Source: Stentor coeruleus
Lineage: Eukaryota; Ciliophora; Heterotrichea; Heterotrichida; Stentoridae
NCBI GenBank assembly: GCA_001970955.1
Contig: MPUH01000145.1
Location: forward strand, 31,553-95,552
DNA: 64,000 nt
Direction: 5' to 3'
A program made the translations under genes and the position numbers. This document shows, piece by piece, positions 44,151 through 54,759 of this stretch (its first letter is position 1; each line of letters begins with the position of its first letter). The notes under the pieces were generated by a model. The model was not told where the DNA came from. It saw only the letters and a list, made by a program, of their open reading frames with translations, and made no database searches.

Positions 44151-44909
44151 ATGAAAAACAAACCTATTACCATGCGCTTTGTCCTTCTTGGCTCATCAAA
44201 TGTTGGTAAAACAAGCATATGTTCCCAATATGTTTCCCATAGTTTCTCTAAAATCTACACCCCTACTTCTGAAATCACTACATTTAGAACCTTAGTAGAA
44301 ATAAATAAACTTATTGTTTTATTACAAATTGATGATCTATTCCCTATAAACCACCCATCTCTACTTGACCCAAGAGAGGAAAACTCAGAAAACAAGATTT
44401 TATTTGAGAAAATAGTTGAAAACAAAAAAACTCATGAAATTCAAAGAAACATCAACCCAATTTATACAGAAAAAGCTATTGATGGGATAATATTTGTATT
44501 TGATTTAACTAGTAAAGAATCTTTTGATTATGTTGAAAAAATAATCAGTTTTATTACAAGTAAAGAACAAGAAAGACTAAATGAAAGGCATCCAAGACTG
44601 ACTAAAAAAGTTTTGTTAGGAAACAAATTCGATTTACACAAACCTGCAATAACAAGTGCTGATATTGAACGTATAAAAATTTCTTTTAATCTAACTTACT
44701 TTAAAACAAGTACAAAAGATAATCGAAACATAAACGAATCACTTCATTTTCTCACTGAAACAGTACTAAATGATAAAAAACTCACACAAAGTACTAATTC
44801 TAATACCAGTTTTGATAGTGAATTCGGTTTACAACCTTCAAGATTTTCTTGGCTAACATGGTGTGACTGTTCCCGTCGACACAAATCCACCCAATGTGAA
44901 ATTTTCTAA
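44151..44909 (+). CDS. Atypical Ras/Rab-like small GTPase with CAAX-like end
   Basis: A 252-residue protein. G1 is GSSNVGKTS (about 14-22), G4 is LLGNKFD and G5 is KTSTKD, with the usual IDGIIFVFDLTS strand between. The G3/switch II motif (WDTAGQ in Rab) is missing: after LLQIDD there is a polar insert of about 50 residues. Nucleotide binding is likely, but catalysis and effector binding must differ. The last residues are CEIF, with CDC and RRHK before, a possible prenylated and polybasic membrane anchor. The gene starts 36 bases after SPEF2. Confidence 0.85.
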   Translation: MKNKPITMRFVLLGSSNVGKTSICSQYVSHSFSKIYTPTSEITTFRTLVEINKLIVLLQIDDLFPINHPSLLDPREENSENKILFEKIVENKKTHEIQRNINPIYTEKAIDGIIFVFDLTSKESFDYVEKIISFITSKEQERLNERHPRLTKKVLLGNKFDLHKPAITSADIERIKISFNLTYFKTSTKDNRNINESLHFLTETVLNDKKLTQSTNSNTSFDSEFGLQPSRFSWLTWCDCSRRHKSTQCEIF

Positions 44910-45969
44910 TATTTTTACTATTATAATATATCTTTATTCATTATGTTCTTCAGTATAATAGTTTATTTTTATGATAAATTACTTAAATGCTCAGATATAC
45001 TTTTACATGATATATTATTAGGGGTTATTTGATTAAAACCCCACAACAGAAGATATAATTTTTCCAAGTTTAAGGTTGTTTGTATACAAATTGGATTATG
45101 GCTGGATTGATTTGCACAGTCAGGTCAATGTTTTTTTTTACTATAAAACTTTTACTCGTTTTAACAAATGACAAATTTTGATTTATGGTCATCCAAATAA
45201 AATTTTGAGTTTTAGGAATACACTTTACAATGAACTAGAATAATTTTATGTCTGTAACTTTTATATCACTTATATGATCACAGCAAATTATTACGTAATG
45301 CTTATAAGTCAAAGTTATTATATGCAAATTATGCTTAAGGTATCTATCAAGATAATATTCTTCTAAAACTATACGTGGGGCTTCTGGGAAATCATTGCAA
45401 TGGTACATGTTCTGTATTCCACCCTAGCTATTTTATAATTGTGTTATATCGAATGCAAAAAATTGGGGAATTATTGAATGTTGTAAGGTACATGTTCTGT
45501 ATTCCACCCTAGCTATTTTATAATTGTGTTATATCGAATGCAAAAAATTGGGGAATTATTGAATGTTGTAAAGGTTTTGAAATTAGTTGGAAAAATATAA
45601 AGATGATATAGAGAAACATTGGGCAGATTTGCTAATCTTGTAATGGAGATAATTTTTGAAATACAAAACTTATTTTTTAATCAAAAATCTTTTAGATAAT
45701 ACCAATCGGAGAAGTTATAATTTTTCCTGATTTTGTAAAAGAAAATAATAATTAATTTTTATAATAACTTAGTACCAAAACACGTTCATAACTTAATAAT
45801 AAATTGATTTCCAAGTTATTTTCCATACAATTAAATACACCAAAGCCATTCAACTATTAATGATCCTTAAAATTTTTTTCCCACATCTTTTCTTACACTT
45901 TTTTCATTACAAACTATTATTTATTGAATAATTTAAAATTTTTGTTAAAAATAAACTTATAAAAATATA
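44910..45969. other. Intergenic with possible gene remnant and tandem repeat
   Basis: 1.06 kb between plus-strand genes. It holds the 85-bp tandem repeat and a minus-strand stretch (45073-45423) of 117 codons with a single TAG, listed in findings. No intact gene. Confidence 0.5.
45402..45571. repeat. Perfect 85-bp tandem duplication
   Basis: Bases 45402-45486 are repeated exactly and directly at 45487-45571. No N separates the copies, but length and perfection match the N-linked repeats elsewhere, so an assembly origin is possible; a very recent real duplication is the alternative. Confidence 0.9.
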
Positions 45970-46461
45970 ATGTGGAGACCTTTCGCTAGCACACTTGTTG
46001 AACACTCACTAGAATCATTTATTAAAAAGCATGGAAAGTCAAAAAGCACTGCACTATATAGTCCTGTATATACAAAAAGTCCTAAAGCAAATATTAAAGC
46101 TAATCCATTTCAACTTAGTCAAGAAGATGTTGATAAAAGGCTGACTGACTTTAAAGAACTTAAGAAAAAAGTGTTTTTACAAAGAAAACAGATAAAAATA
46201 AATGATAATAGTCATCAATACAATGTTGAAGTCCAATTAAGATACAAACGGAAAGTTAGAGAAAATCAGTTTCTTAGGGAATCTGAAATAACTAGGATAA
46301 AGTCGTTAAATACAAAGAAAAAAAGTGAGATCAGTGAAAGCGAACCTGAGTCGAGCTTTGCTTCAGGTGGTGGGAAGAAAAACTCCAGTACAATATTTGG
46401 AGGTGGAGATACTGCAAAGACTCTTGGACTACCTCCTATACTTAGAAAATCAATTAATTGA
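45970..46461 (+). CDS. Hypothetical basic protein
   Basis: A 163-residue protein starting MWRPFASTL. A basic helical middle (about 55-115, with FKELKKKVFLQRKQIK) is followed by a Ser/Gly/Glu-rich tail (SEPESSFASGGGKK). SPVYTKSPK repeats a short SP motif. No membrane segment. Family unknown; a cytoskeletal or ciliary role is possible from composition only. Confidence 0.6.
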   Translation: MWRPFASTLVEHSLESFIKKHGKSKSTALYSPVYTKSPKANIKANPFQLSQEDVDKRLTDFKELKKKVFLQRKQIKINDNSHQYNVEVQLRYKRKVRENQFLRESEITRIKSLNTKKKSEISESEPESSFASGGGKKNSSTIFGGGDTAKTLGLPPILRKSIN

Positions 46462-46484
46462 ATGTAATTATGGTTGAAAAGGAG

Positions 46485-46641
46485 TATCATATTCAGTAAT
46501 ATTCAAAATCATTTTGTTTCTTATGTATTCCAACTTCTCTTTTAAAAATACTAAAATTGACTNTATCATATTCAGTAATATTCAAAATCATTTTGTTTCT
46601 TATGTATTCCAACTTCTCTTTTAAAAATACTAAAATTGACT
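46485..46641. repeat. Direct repeat flanking N at 46563 (assembly join)
   Basis: Bases 46485-46562 recur exactly at 46564-46641 with only N between. It lies in the intergenic region 46462-46886 and breaks no gene. The rest of that region is A/C-rich upstream sequence with nothing recognisable. Confidence 0.9.
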
Positions 46642-46886
46642 TATATTGCGGTTAGGTTCATAATTTCTTCTTTATGACCTTCAAAAGTTCTTAAAAATCT
46701 AAATACAATAATCCAATAACTAAAATACCTTCTTTCATATTATATCAATTCACAACTAATGATTTTCATCTCCACTATTTTTTTATTCCCATCCTCCACC
46801 TTAATATTAAACCCCAAAAAACTTCAAAATCCTTCCATTTAAAAAAATACATCTTACACTATACATTAAAAACTTCACCATATAAT

Positions 46887-48173
46887 ATGAAATTACTTTT
46901 CTCCCTATCAGTCCTCATACTACTCTTACTAAACATATCCTTACTAATCTCAGCTTTCAGTTCAACAAAATGGTCCACAATTAACTCCAACAAAAACCTC
47001 AGCCTTTTTTCATGCACTGATTGTGAGCAGTTGCAAGATAACTGGAACTTTGAATGCCTAGCAAGAACTACCTGCGAAAACGATTCAAAACTTGGTGAGT
47101 GCAATTTATACAAAGACCTCTACAAAGGAAGTTTTGCTTTCCTAGTCTTAGAATTTGGTTCATTATTAATGTCCCTGCTTTTCTTAGAAAAACTCATTTT
47201 TCTTATATTAAAATTTCCTAGTGGTCCAAGAGTATCTTTTTTAGGTGTATCAATTTTTATGCTTATATTCCATGTAACTGGGACAATAACATGGTTTAGT
47301 TATACAAATGCAGGTATAAATTGTCCAATTGAAAAAAATAATAACACAAGACCATCTGTATGTATGAATACAGGGTCAAATATATCAATAGCAAATTGTA
47401 TACTTATGGGAGGGACAATAATACTATTTATAATTAGTTATTTAAAAACCATCACATCAGATAGTTCTTTTTATATACATAAAAAGTTCATATGGATTTC
47501 AGGTACTATATGGCTTTGGACTTCACTAGTATTCGCATTCATAACCCTTATTCTTATGTTAGGATCTTTAACAGTCAAAAACTGGATTAAATTCCAAGGA
47601 TCATTAGGTAGCCTTTTTAGATGTGATAATTGTGATAGTGTTCAATGGATGAGCTGGTCATGTCTTCAAGGTACTGCTTGTGAAATAAACAATGATTCTA
47701 ATGACTGTAAATTGTATAGAAAACTTGCTCATGCTTCTGATTATTTTTTGTCTTTACAATCATTATCCCTTATACTTTTTGCATTGTATATACAAAGTCT
47801 TACAGTTTTTATTAAATGCAAAGTGTATGGTAACAAGTATTTGAATTATGTAAAAAATATGTAGGCTTATCCAATATTGCTTTTTATTTTTAATGTTATA
47901 AGTACTATTAGTTGGTTTGCTACTAGTGAAGGAATTGTTAATGAAGAATGTACTGATGGGGATGTTTGTGTAAGATCAGGACCGAAACTAGCAATAGCAT
48001 CTAATTTTACGTTATTGATGTCTGTTTGTTTGTTTTTAATTATTTATTATAGAAGAAATGAAGAAAGTTTAGCTTTTGAAGAAATTGATGCTAAGATGAA
48101 GACATCAACAAATGCTAGCCAGGCTAAGATTAGCAAGGCAACTCCTGATGATACTCAGTATATGAAGAATTAA
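46887..48173 (+). CDS. Internally duplicated tetraspan membrane protein
   Basis: One 15-nt intron (47850-47864, phase 0) gives 423 residues with eight predicted membrane helices. Two halves (about 1-195 and 205-400) repeat the same plan: helix, an extracellular loop with a W, a CxxC pair and further cysteines (SCTDCEQL, then CEN and C-LYKDL; RCDNCDSV, then CEI and C-LYRKL), then three helices with a second short cysteine loop. The large first loop with paired cysteines resembles claudin/PMP22-like tetraspans, but no WGLW-type signature confirms that family. The first helix is also a signal anchor. Only the second half carries the intron. Cell-surface or vacuolar-membrane location is inferred. 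Confidence 0.82.
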
Positions 48174-48280
48174 TTATGGATTTGATAAGGAATATTATAT
48201 ATCTTATGATTTAATTGATTTTATGTGTATTTAAAAATCACTTGAATATTAATGATGTAATAATTTTAACTAATAATCTA

Positions 48281-48550
48281 TTAAAGACCTTTAAGTTCTT
48301 TAACAATTTTGTTTACTTGTATAATATCACAGTTTACATTGTTTGATGATAATTTTGCAGTTTCTAACTCCTCTGCTACTATTCTCCCTTGTTCAAGTAA
48401 ATTAGTAACACGGCTTTCAAAGAGTTCATATGACTGTTCTTTAAGTTCTTCAAGCTGCTTATTCATTTCTGTATATACTTGTTGTAGCTCTTCAGCTAAA
48501 GTCTCTAAATACTGATAGCTTTCGTCTTCACAATAAGAAGTTTGTGTCAT
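48281..48550 (-). CDS. Small coiled-coil protein
   Basis: An 89-residue acidic protein that is coiled coil from about residue 12 to 70 (EELQQVYTEMNKQLEEL). Its size and form resemble small subunits of tethering or kinetochore-type complexes, but no motif assigns it. The frame has coding-like composition and its own start and stop between two well-supported genes. Confidence 0.55.
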   Translation of the reverse strand: MTQTSYCEDESYQYLETLAEELQQVYTEMNKQLEELKEQSYELFESRVTNLLEQGRIVAEELETAKLSSNNVNCDIIQVNKIVKELKGL

Positions 48551-48669
48551 ATAAAAATTATATCCAGTGTATCTTTTAAAAATACTTATAAATATATATG
48601 ATCTATTTTATAATCATGGATCATTTTTTGTTATAAACTCTAGTAAAAATCAAAGCTATATTTTACTAA

Positions 48670-50043
48670 TTATCGACCAGAAATTAGGGCCTGTAGATAT
48701 GCTGATACAATACTATCAAGCTCATTCCTATACAGTTTTCTTATCTCATCTGACAAATCGGCTATAACTTTCATCTTAAGGTCTCTTTTTGCTGCAGTTA
48801 AATTAACAATAGCTTTAGCCGCCATCCTTTGTCCTTCAACCCAAAGTGGATTCTTAATCATATACAAAAGTGTATCAATTCCTCCATTATAAATAATCTG
48901 TGGCCTAAGATATTCCCTAAGTGAAAGGTTTGCAATACATTCCGCAGCAGCTTCTTTAAACTCTTCACTTTGTCTTTCATTAGTACATGCCGTAACAAAA
49001 AATCTAATATAATTCTCAAACTCTGGATCTTTAACACTTTCATCAGAAGGGTCAGCAACTTTAGCTAAAGTTTTCATACCTTGTGAGCAAATAGTAGGAT
49101 CTGAACTTTGGCACATAGAAACTAATTCTGAAATATTAATTGATCTAATTCTCATATTATTACCTGAAGCATTAGTTCTATAATCCATACCTTTAAACCC
49201 AGTTCTCGAAGCTCCTTCTCTACTTATTTCATCTCTACTTTTATATAAAAAACTATAATCATTATTTTTACTTTCCATTTGATTCCCATCATCTTTACCA
49301 TAATACGATAGAAGCCTATTAAGTTTAGCTTTACAAACAGAATTCATAGACTTAGAACTGGATACAAGTTTTTTAAGGATAAAAGCTGACTGGAATTTCC
49401 CAACAAATTTCTTACTTTGTGAGACTATTTCAAGTATATCCACAATAGAGTTTTGTACTATTATATCTTTTTCTACATATTCCAATATTAAATATTGTAA
49501 TAAGCATACTAATAATGAAAGTAAATCATTATTCTCAGGGTCTTCTAATATAGAAAAATTTCCTTCATGTAAAGATTTTGATAAAGCTATAGTAGCGTTA
49601 TGCATAGTTTCTGGGTTTTTAACAAAACATAAAGGGAGGATAGTAAAAAGTAGTTCTTTTATTGGATTATATGATGATGCTATTGAGTCACATAGTTTTG
49701 ATGATAAGTTTTCTTGCATTGTTGAAAATTGGAATATGATTTCTCGAATATCTGATGATGATAAAAAAATACGACTTTGGTCTTCGGGTACTGCAAGGAT
49801 ACGGTCATCTGATTTTAAAAGTTCACTTACTAGAGCGGTGTTTGATAAACTGTAGCCGTATTGATCTTCGAGTTTACTACATATGAATGGTTTTTCTAAT
49901 GGGAAAAGTTCTGCGAATTCCTGCTCGATACGACGTTTGAGATTTGAGATACGCATTGATGAGTCGGTCATGATAATGAACTTTTTGTATTCGGTTTGAG
50001 AATCTTGCTGTTTGAGAAGAGAGACTAAGAGACGGATACTCAT
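48670..50043 (-). CDS. Armadillo-repeat protein with ubiquitin-like N-terminus
   Basis: A 457-residue protein. Residues 1-90 have a beta-grasp-like pattern (short strands, a central helix RISNLKRRIEQEF). About 95-260 is helical. Armadillo-type repeats are clear at about 305-445: CSQGMKTLAKVA, EEFKEAAAECIANLS and QRMAAKAIVNLTAA. ARM solenoids bind other proteins. The N-terminal fold call is tentative. Minus-strand frame 49877-50212 in another phase is a shadow. The gene diverges from a DHHC gene, with 523 bases between starts. Confidence 0.8.
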   Translation of the reverse strand: MSIRLLVSLLKQQDSQTEYKKFIIMTDSSMRISNLKRRIEQEFAELFPLEKPFICSKLEDQYGYSLSNTALVSELLKSDDRILAVPEDQSRIFLSSSDIREIIFQFSTMQENLSSKLCDSIASSYNPIKELLFTILPLCFVKNPETMHNATIALSKSLHEGNFSILEDPENNDLLSLLVCLLQYLILEYVEKDIIVQNSIVDILEIVSQSKKFVGKFQSAFILKKLVSSSKSMNSVCKAKLNRLLSYYGKDDGNQMESKNNDYSFLYKSRDEISREGASRTGFKGMDYRTNASGNNMRIRSINISELVSMCQSSDPTICSQGMKTLAKVADPSDESVKDPEFENYIRFFVTACTNERQSEEFKEAAAECIANLSLREYLRPQIIYNGGIDTLLYMIKNPLWVEGQRMAAKAIVNLTAAKRDLKMKVIADLSDEIRKLYRNELDSIVSAYLQALISGR

Positions 50044-50566
50044 ATTTTTTTTTTGGTATTATGGTTTGGGTTTTTTTAGATTGGAATGGTGTAGTTGTAT
50101 AATGGGTATTTGAGAGATGTTTTAAGTTTATGCGAAATTTTGTAAGAGAATTATGTAGCATTTTTACCAGATGGAATTTTATTGACGATTTTTTTCTGTC
50201 AGTCTCTTCCATATTCTTCTCACACCTTATTTTCCCCTAAAATATCATCCTTGATTCTCCAAACATCATTTCGCCACTTCCTAACTTTATCATCAAATTA
50301 AAATTTAAACTACTATAAAATTATCCTCATTTAAAACCCAACAATTTTAACCACTAAACACCCTTATCCAAAAACTAATTCTAAAACCAAACTTATTTTT
50401 TTATATGATGCTTATAAAAATCATTATAAAAAAGCTAATAAAAAAATCATATATTATTTCCAATCTAATTTCTAATCTTATAACTCATCATCTATACTTA
50501 ATCATAAAAATTTCTATAATCACATCACAAACTACAATCCAGAATCTAAGACATTTAAATATAAAA
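50044..50566. other. Divergent intergenic region
   Basis: Shared upstream region of the ARM gene (minus) and the DHHC gene (plus). T/G-rich near the ARM start, A/C-rich near the DHHC start. Nothing else recognised. Confidence 0.6.
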
Positions 50567-51553
50567 ATGCCAATGAAAAAAATTATAGGGTACTTTTTCA
50601 TGACCGGCCTTCTATGCATAACCGGGCTGATTTACTACACTTTCTATTGGATTATCTACATTCCAATGATGCCAACAAGCCCTGAAATCAAATGGGTCGT
50701 GATCTTAGGCCATATTATATTCTTAATGCAGATATGGTGTTTAATCAGTGTGATACTCTCCGAACCGGGAGCTGTTCCTCCATACTGGGTAGTAAATATT
50801 TAGGGTTTTTACCAAAGTGAAAATGAATCTCGAAGAAAACGCTACTGTATGCTTTGTCATGTATTTAAACCAGAACGGTGTCATCATTGTTCAGTGTGTA
50901 ATCGTTGCGTGCTGAATATGGACCACCATTGTCCTTGGATCAACAACTGTGTAGGTTTTTTCAACAGGAAAATTTTTATCCTTCTTCTTTTATATTCCCT
51001 TCTGAACCTTTACTACATATTCCTCTTTATGTCTCCTATTATAATCGATACAATCTGGTATTACTATGTAAGAGCTAATTAGCAAACACGAACCGCAGTC
51101 AAATTGTATCCTTATATCCAATACGTTGGAGTTTACTTTTTAGTTTTGTTTTTGATATTAGTATTGACAGCTTTTACCAAATTTCATTTACTCCTGGTTT
51201 TAAATAACTCAACTACAATAGAAAATTTTGATAAAAGCGAAAATCAGTTCACTTATAATATGGGCAGAACTAAAAATTGGGCTCAAGTCTTTGGAAAAAA
51301 CCCTTGGCTATGGTGGGTGCCTATTTATGGGAATAATGGGAAACCTGTTGGAGATGGTGTACTTTGGCCACAGACTTTTAATAATAATGAACAGAGGGAA
51401 GGATATGAACCTGAAGAGCAGAAGAATGATACGAATTCGAATAACATAAATCTTGAATCGTTTAAAGAAGATAAGAGCTTTAAGCAATCGGATTCAGATA
51501 CAAGCTTTTTGGGTTCACATAAGAAAGTCAAAGAAATTAATTTGAGAGAATAG
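50567..51553 (+). CDS. DHHC-type protein S-acyltransferase (two introns)
   Basis: Two 15-nt phase-0 introns (50789-50803, 51068-51082) give 318 residues from the ATG at 50567 ([12 protein letters not shown]); upstream in-frame ATGs at 50405 would add a low-complexity leader. Two membrane segments precede an EPGAVP motif (the DPG-like element, about 66-71). The cysteine-rich domain, [15 protein letters not shown], and the catalytic DHHC in MDHHCPW follow in exon 2, then two more membrane helices and a TTIE motif (TTxE). It palmitoylates cysteines of client proteins. The tail is acidic and Asn/Ser-rich. It is not a close copy of the enzyme at 2179-3183. Confidence 0.93.
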
Positions 51554-51687
51554 GAAATTAGTTAAGTTTAAAATCTGATGATATTATGAAAGGGATGTTT
51601 TAAAGTATTCCTGATAGTTGGAATTTTGTGTGTTTTTTATATTAAATATCAAAGTTGTAGTATAAACTATTAAATCTATTAAACCTA

Positions 51688-53151
51688 TTAAGCGGCATTC
51701 TGACCAAAGCGAACACTTTCATAAATCCTATTCAAGGCATTAACATAAGCTGCATCTCTATACCCAATAGCAAATCTTTTCGCAGTATTCTCTGTAGCTT
51801 TAACAGCACTAATCATACTATCTTCAAGTGCAGCTCTAACAATATCCAAATCTGAAGCAATAGCCAATTCTCCAGTTGGCATTTCAGTTCCAAGTAATTG
51901 AGCAATATACTTCATAATAGACTCATTAGCTCTAAGTTCCCATCTTTTAGTGAGTTTTCCAGGGGAAATATGCCCAATATTTTTAACATACTCAAAATAC
52001 GATGAAACAATACCACCTGAATTCATGACAACATCTGGAAGAATTACTATACCACGACTTGTTAATAATTCTTCAGCTTTAAAAGTTGTTGGCATATTCG
52101 CAGCTTCAGCTACAACTTTGCAATTAAGGAAATGGGAATTCGAACTATTTATCGATCTCAAATCCCCAGCTGGTATAAGTACATCACATTGTTTATATAA
52201 AACTTCTTCTCCATTAGTATAAGTATCCCCTCCACTAAATCCTTGAACTGTTTTATGTTTATCATAATGAGCTTTAAGTCCTACAATATCAAGACCATCT
52301 TTATTAAAAGTAGCTCCATTGCTTTCAACAACGCCAATAATCTTAGCTTTTTCTTTCTCATGTAAAAACTTGGCAATATGGTATCCTGTTGTACCAAATC
52401 CATGAATTATATAAGTTTTATCATGGAGGTTGCTAGAAACTTCAATACTTTCAGCTAAGTTTTGATTAAGGAAAAACTGTTTAAGGGCGATGCAAAAACC
52501 AAATCCATCAGCTTCATCTCTACCATGTATTCCTCCACTAGCTTCAGGCTTTCCTGTAACAACACCTTGAGCTTCAGTATCATTAGGTGCTAATTGGATA
52601 TACTCATCCATCATCCAAGCCATGATTTTTGAGTTTGTTCCAACATCAGGTCCTAAAACATCAAGTCCAGGTCCCATAAAACTAGCTTTAAATAACTCAT
52701 GAGCATATCTTCTTGTAAGTCTTTCAAGTTCTTTTTCACTTAATTGAGTAGGATCAACTGAAATACCCCCACTTGCCCCTCCGAAAGGAATATCAACACA
52801 TGCCAATTTCATTGTGGTCAATCCTGACAAAGCTTCAACATCTTCAACAGTCATGTTTGGTACATATCTAGTCCCTCCTTTCATCGGCAATGTGTGATTT
52901 GAATGATGGGCTCTATACCCGTTAAAGAAATCTAAGGTTCCATCATCACGTTTGATTGGTATTGTGAGCTCCAGAACGTGTGTGCAATTTTTCATACTTT
53001 CAATGAAGCTTGCTGGGGTACGTGTATAGGTTGCCGCACGGTCTATAAGAGTACAAAGATGACTAAATGATCCAGCTTCCTTTTCAGCATGCTGTTTATA
53101 GATCTGAGACCTACCAACTTGAAAAGCTTTTTTAGCTGCTTGCTTCAACAT
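51688..53151 (-). CDS. GDH: Glutamate dehydrogenase, probably mitochondrial
   Basis: A 487-residue Glu/Leu/Phe/Val dehydrogenase. The substrate-binding segment PMKGGTRYVP (about 94) and the catalytic-lysine segment TTMKLACVDIPFGGASGG (about 114-131) are intact, followed by GPGLDVLGPDVGT and an NAD(P)-binding fold starting HGFGTTGYH. It interconverts glutamate with 2-oxoglutarate plus ammonia. The first about 20 residues (MLKQAAKKAFQVGRSQIYK) are basic and amphipathic without acids, like a mitochondrial presequence. The length fits the 450-500 residue hexameric class. Coenzyme preference is not assigned. Confidence 0.96.
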   Translation of the reverse strand: MLKQAAKKAFQVGRSQIYKQHAEKEAGSFSHLCTLIDRAATYTRTPASFIESMKNCTHVLELTIPIKRDDGTLDFFNGYRAHHSNHTLPMKGGTRYVPNMTVEDVEALSGLTTMKLACVDIPFGGASGGISVDPTQLSEKELERLTRRYAHELFKASFMGPGLDVLGPDVGTNSKIMAWMMDEYIQLAPNDTEAQGVVTGKPEASGGIHGRDEADGFGFCIALKQFFLNQNLAESIEVSSNLHDKTYIIHGFGTTGYHIAKFLHEKEKAKIIGVVESNGATFNKDGLDIVGLKAHYDKHKTVQGFSGGDTYTNGEEVLYKQCDVLIPAGDLRSINSSNSHFLNCKVVAEAANMPTTFKAEELLTSRGIVILPDVVMNSGGIVSSYFEYVKNIGHISPGKLTKRWELRANESIMKYIAQLLGTEMPTGELAIASDLDIVRAALEDSMISAVKATENTAKRFAIGYRDAAYVNALNRIYESVRFGQNAA

Positions 53152-53299
53152 TTTTATTTATCAGCCACAAAAAATTCTTATAGGAAACTAAAGGAAATTA
53201 TTCACAACTTAACTTTGATATAAGAGATTATGATTTAAATAGATGATTTTTTTTTAATGTAGAAGATTTTATGATTAAAATTGCTTTTATAATGTTATA

Positions 53300-54483
53300 T
53301 TATAAATTAGGTTTACTACGCTTTTTGATTGAACTAAAAGAGGAAGGTTTAGATGGGTTAAAAGTTGTGGCTCGTTTGTCGGAGTTTTTTGGAGAAGGTG
53401 CTCGCTTTTGAGGTGCGGTTGTTGGCCTTGAGACTTTTAAGATTATGTCTTCTTTAGGGTTTTTTTTGCTTGTCCTGCTACTTATGCCTTGGACTTTTAA
53501 AACATTTCTCTCTTTTGGTTGGTCATTTTCTATAAGCCCCCTTGCAGCATTAATCGCTTCTTTAACTAGTCTATTATCATTTCTATTCAAACTAGCAGAT
53601 CGGATTTTGGTTTTGTCTTCAGTTTCAGGTCTTATCCCTTTAGCAAAATTAAATTTTGAATAAGCATTTTTTTCTTTCATGATCTCTAAGTTAAACATAG
53701 GGACTTTGAGTTCCTTTTTTTCATAACCTTTTAAACATGACCGGATTGCTACAAACCCACTATCAGTTTTGTTTTTAGATCTTATGTTTATAATATCTGG
53801 ATCAGTATTTTCCCATTTGATTTTGCATGGGGGATCTACTTCATTGTTTTGTAAATGATAGTCAGTCTGTCCACTCATTCTCGCATTTAAAAAAGTGTTT
53901 CTTAAAATAAGCTCTTCACCGTTTTCTAATACTTGGTCCCATTGATCAGTTCGAGGGAATCTTGAATTGCGAGTTAGTCTGGCTTCAAAACTCCCGAGTT
54001 GTGTGACAAACCCAGGGTTCAAGTCTAAGTCAGGCCTTCGGAAAGCTATAAAATCTAAGCTTTTATACAAACTCCACATGTATTTTTTCATAAGATAAGC
54101 TGTGATTATACATACACATCTTGAAACACCTCGAACTGAATGGACAAGGATACTTTCTCCAGTTTCAAGACCTTGTTCAATGAAATTAAAAACATTTGAC
54201 AGGTTTTTATCTGAACTATCAAGGATGACCTGATTTTCAGTATCAAACCATGCAAATGATAAATAATGTACTCCTATTGGTTCCCAGTGATTTGGGATCT
54301 GTCTAAAAGCACAGTTTATGACTCTTGTAACTTTGTTGGCAACCACAAATTCTAAGTCCTGGGCAGCAAATTCATCACCTAAGAAAAGCCCATCTTTTAC
54401 CTTAAATGCTCCTACTAAANAAATTCATCACCTAAGAAAAGCCCATCTTTTACCTTAAATGCTCCTACTAAAACTGATTCCAT
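53300..54483 (-). CDS. Dual-specificity-phosphatase fold protein, predicted inactive
   Basis: The true start is the ATG at 54483 (MESVLVGAFKV). An assembly duplication (54368-54420) falsely breaks the frame; skipping it joins the frames and gives 376 residues. Residues 1 to about 150 have the DSP fold with a FAWFDTENQ segment where the general-acid loop lies. The active-site loop reads HSVRGVSR (about 97-104), with Ser for the catalytic Cys of HCxxGxxR, so hydrolysis by the usual mechanism is not expected, as in STYX-type pseudophosphatases. Residues about 150-376 are basic, Ser/Pro-rich and disordered. Confidence 0.88.
54368..54472. repeat. Direct repeat flanking N at 54420 (assembly join)
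   Basis: Bases 54368-54419 recur exactly at 54421-54472, with only N between. The 53-base offset shifts the frame inside the pseudophosphatase gene; skipping one copy restores it, which shows the repeat is an artefact. Confidence 0.92.
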
Positions 54484-54759
54484 TTGCCAAGATTATAAAA
54501 TCTAAAGCATAAAAAATCGACCTTAATAAAATTATCATATCTAAGGCTTATAAAAATCAATTACAAAATCTTATATAATCATCAAAATGCATACAAAAAT
54601 ATTTTTTTTTAACACAAAATTTCTTATAAAAAAATTATTTGCTTATCTCAACACTTAGCATATAAAAAAAATCCTATTAAACTAAATCTATGTGGCTATT
54701 GATTTTACTTGAGAGTCTTTACAAGTTCTACGATAGTTAGCTTCCATCTCAAATATATA

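Noticed and set aside
49877-50212. 111-codon minus-strand frame
   Set aside because: It overlaps the start of the ARM-repeat gene in another phase, and its composition is Lys/Thr/Ser-rich without structure.
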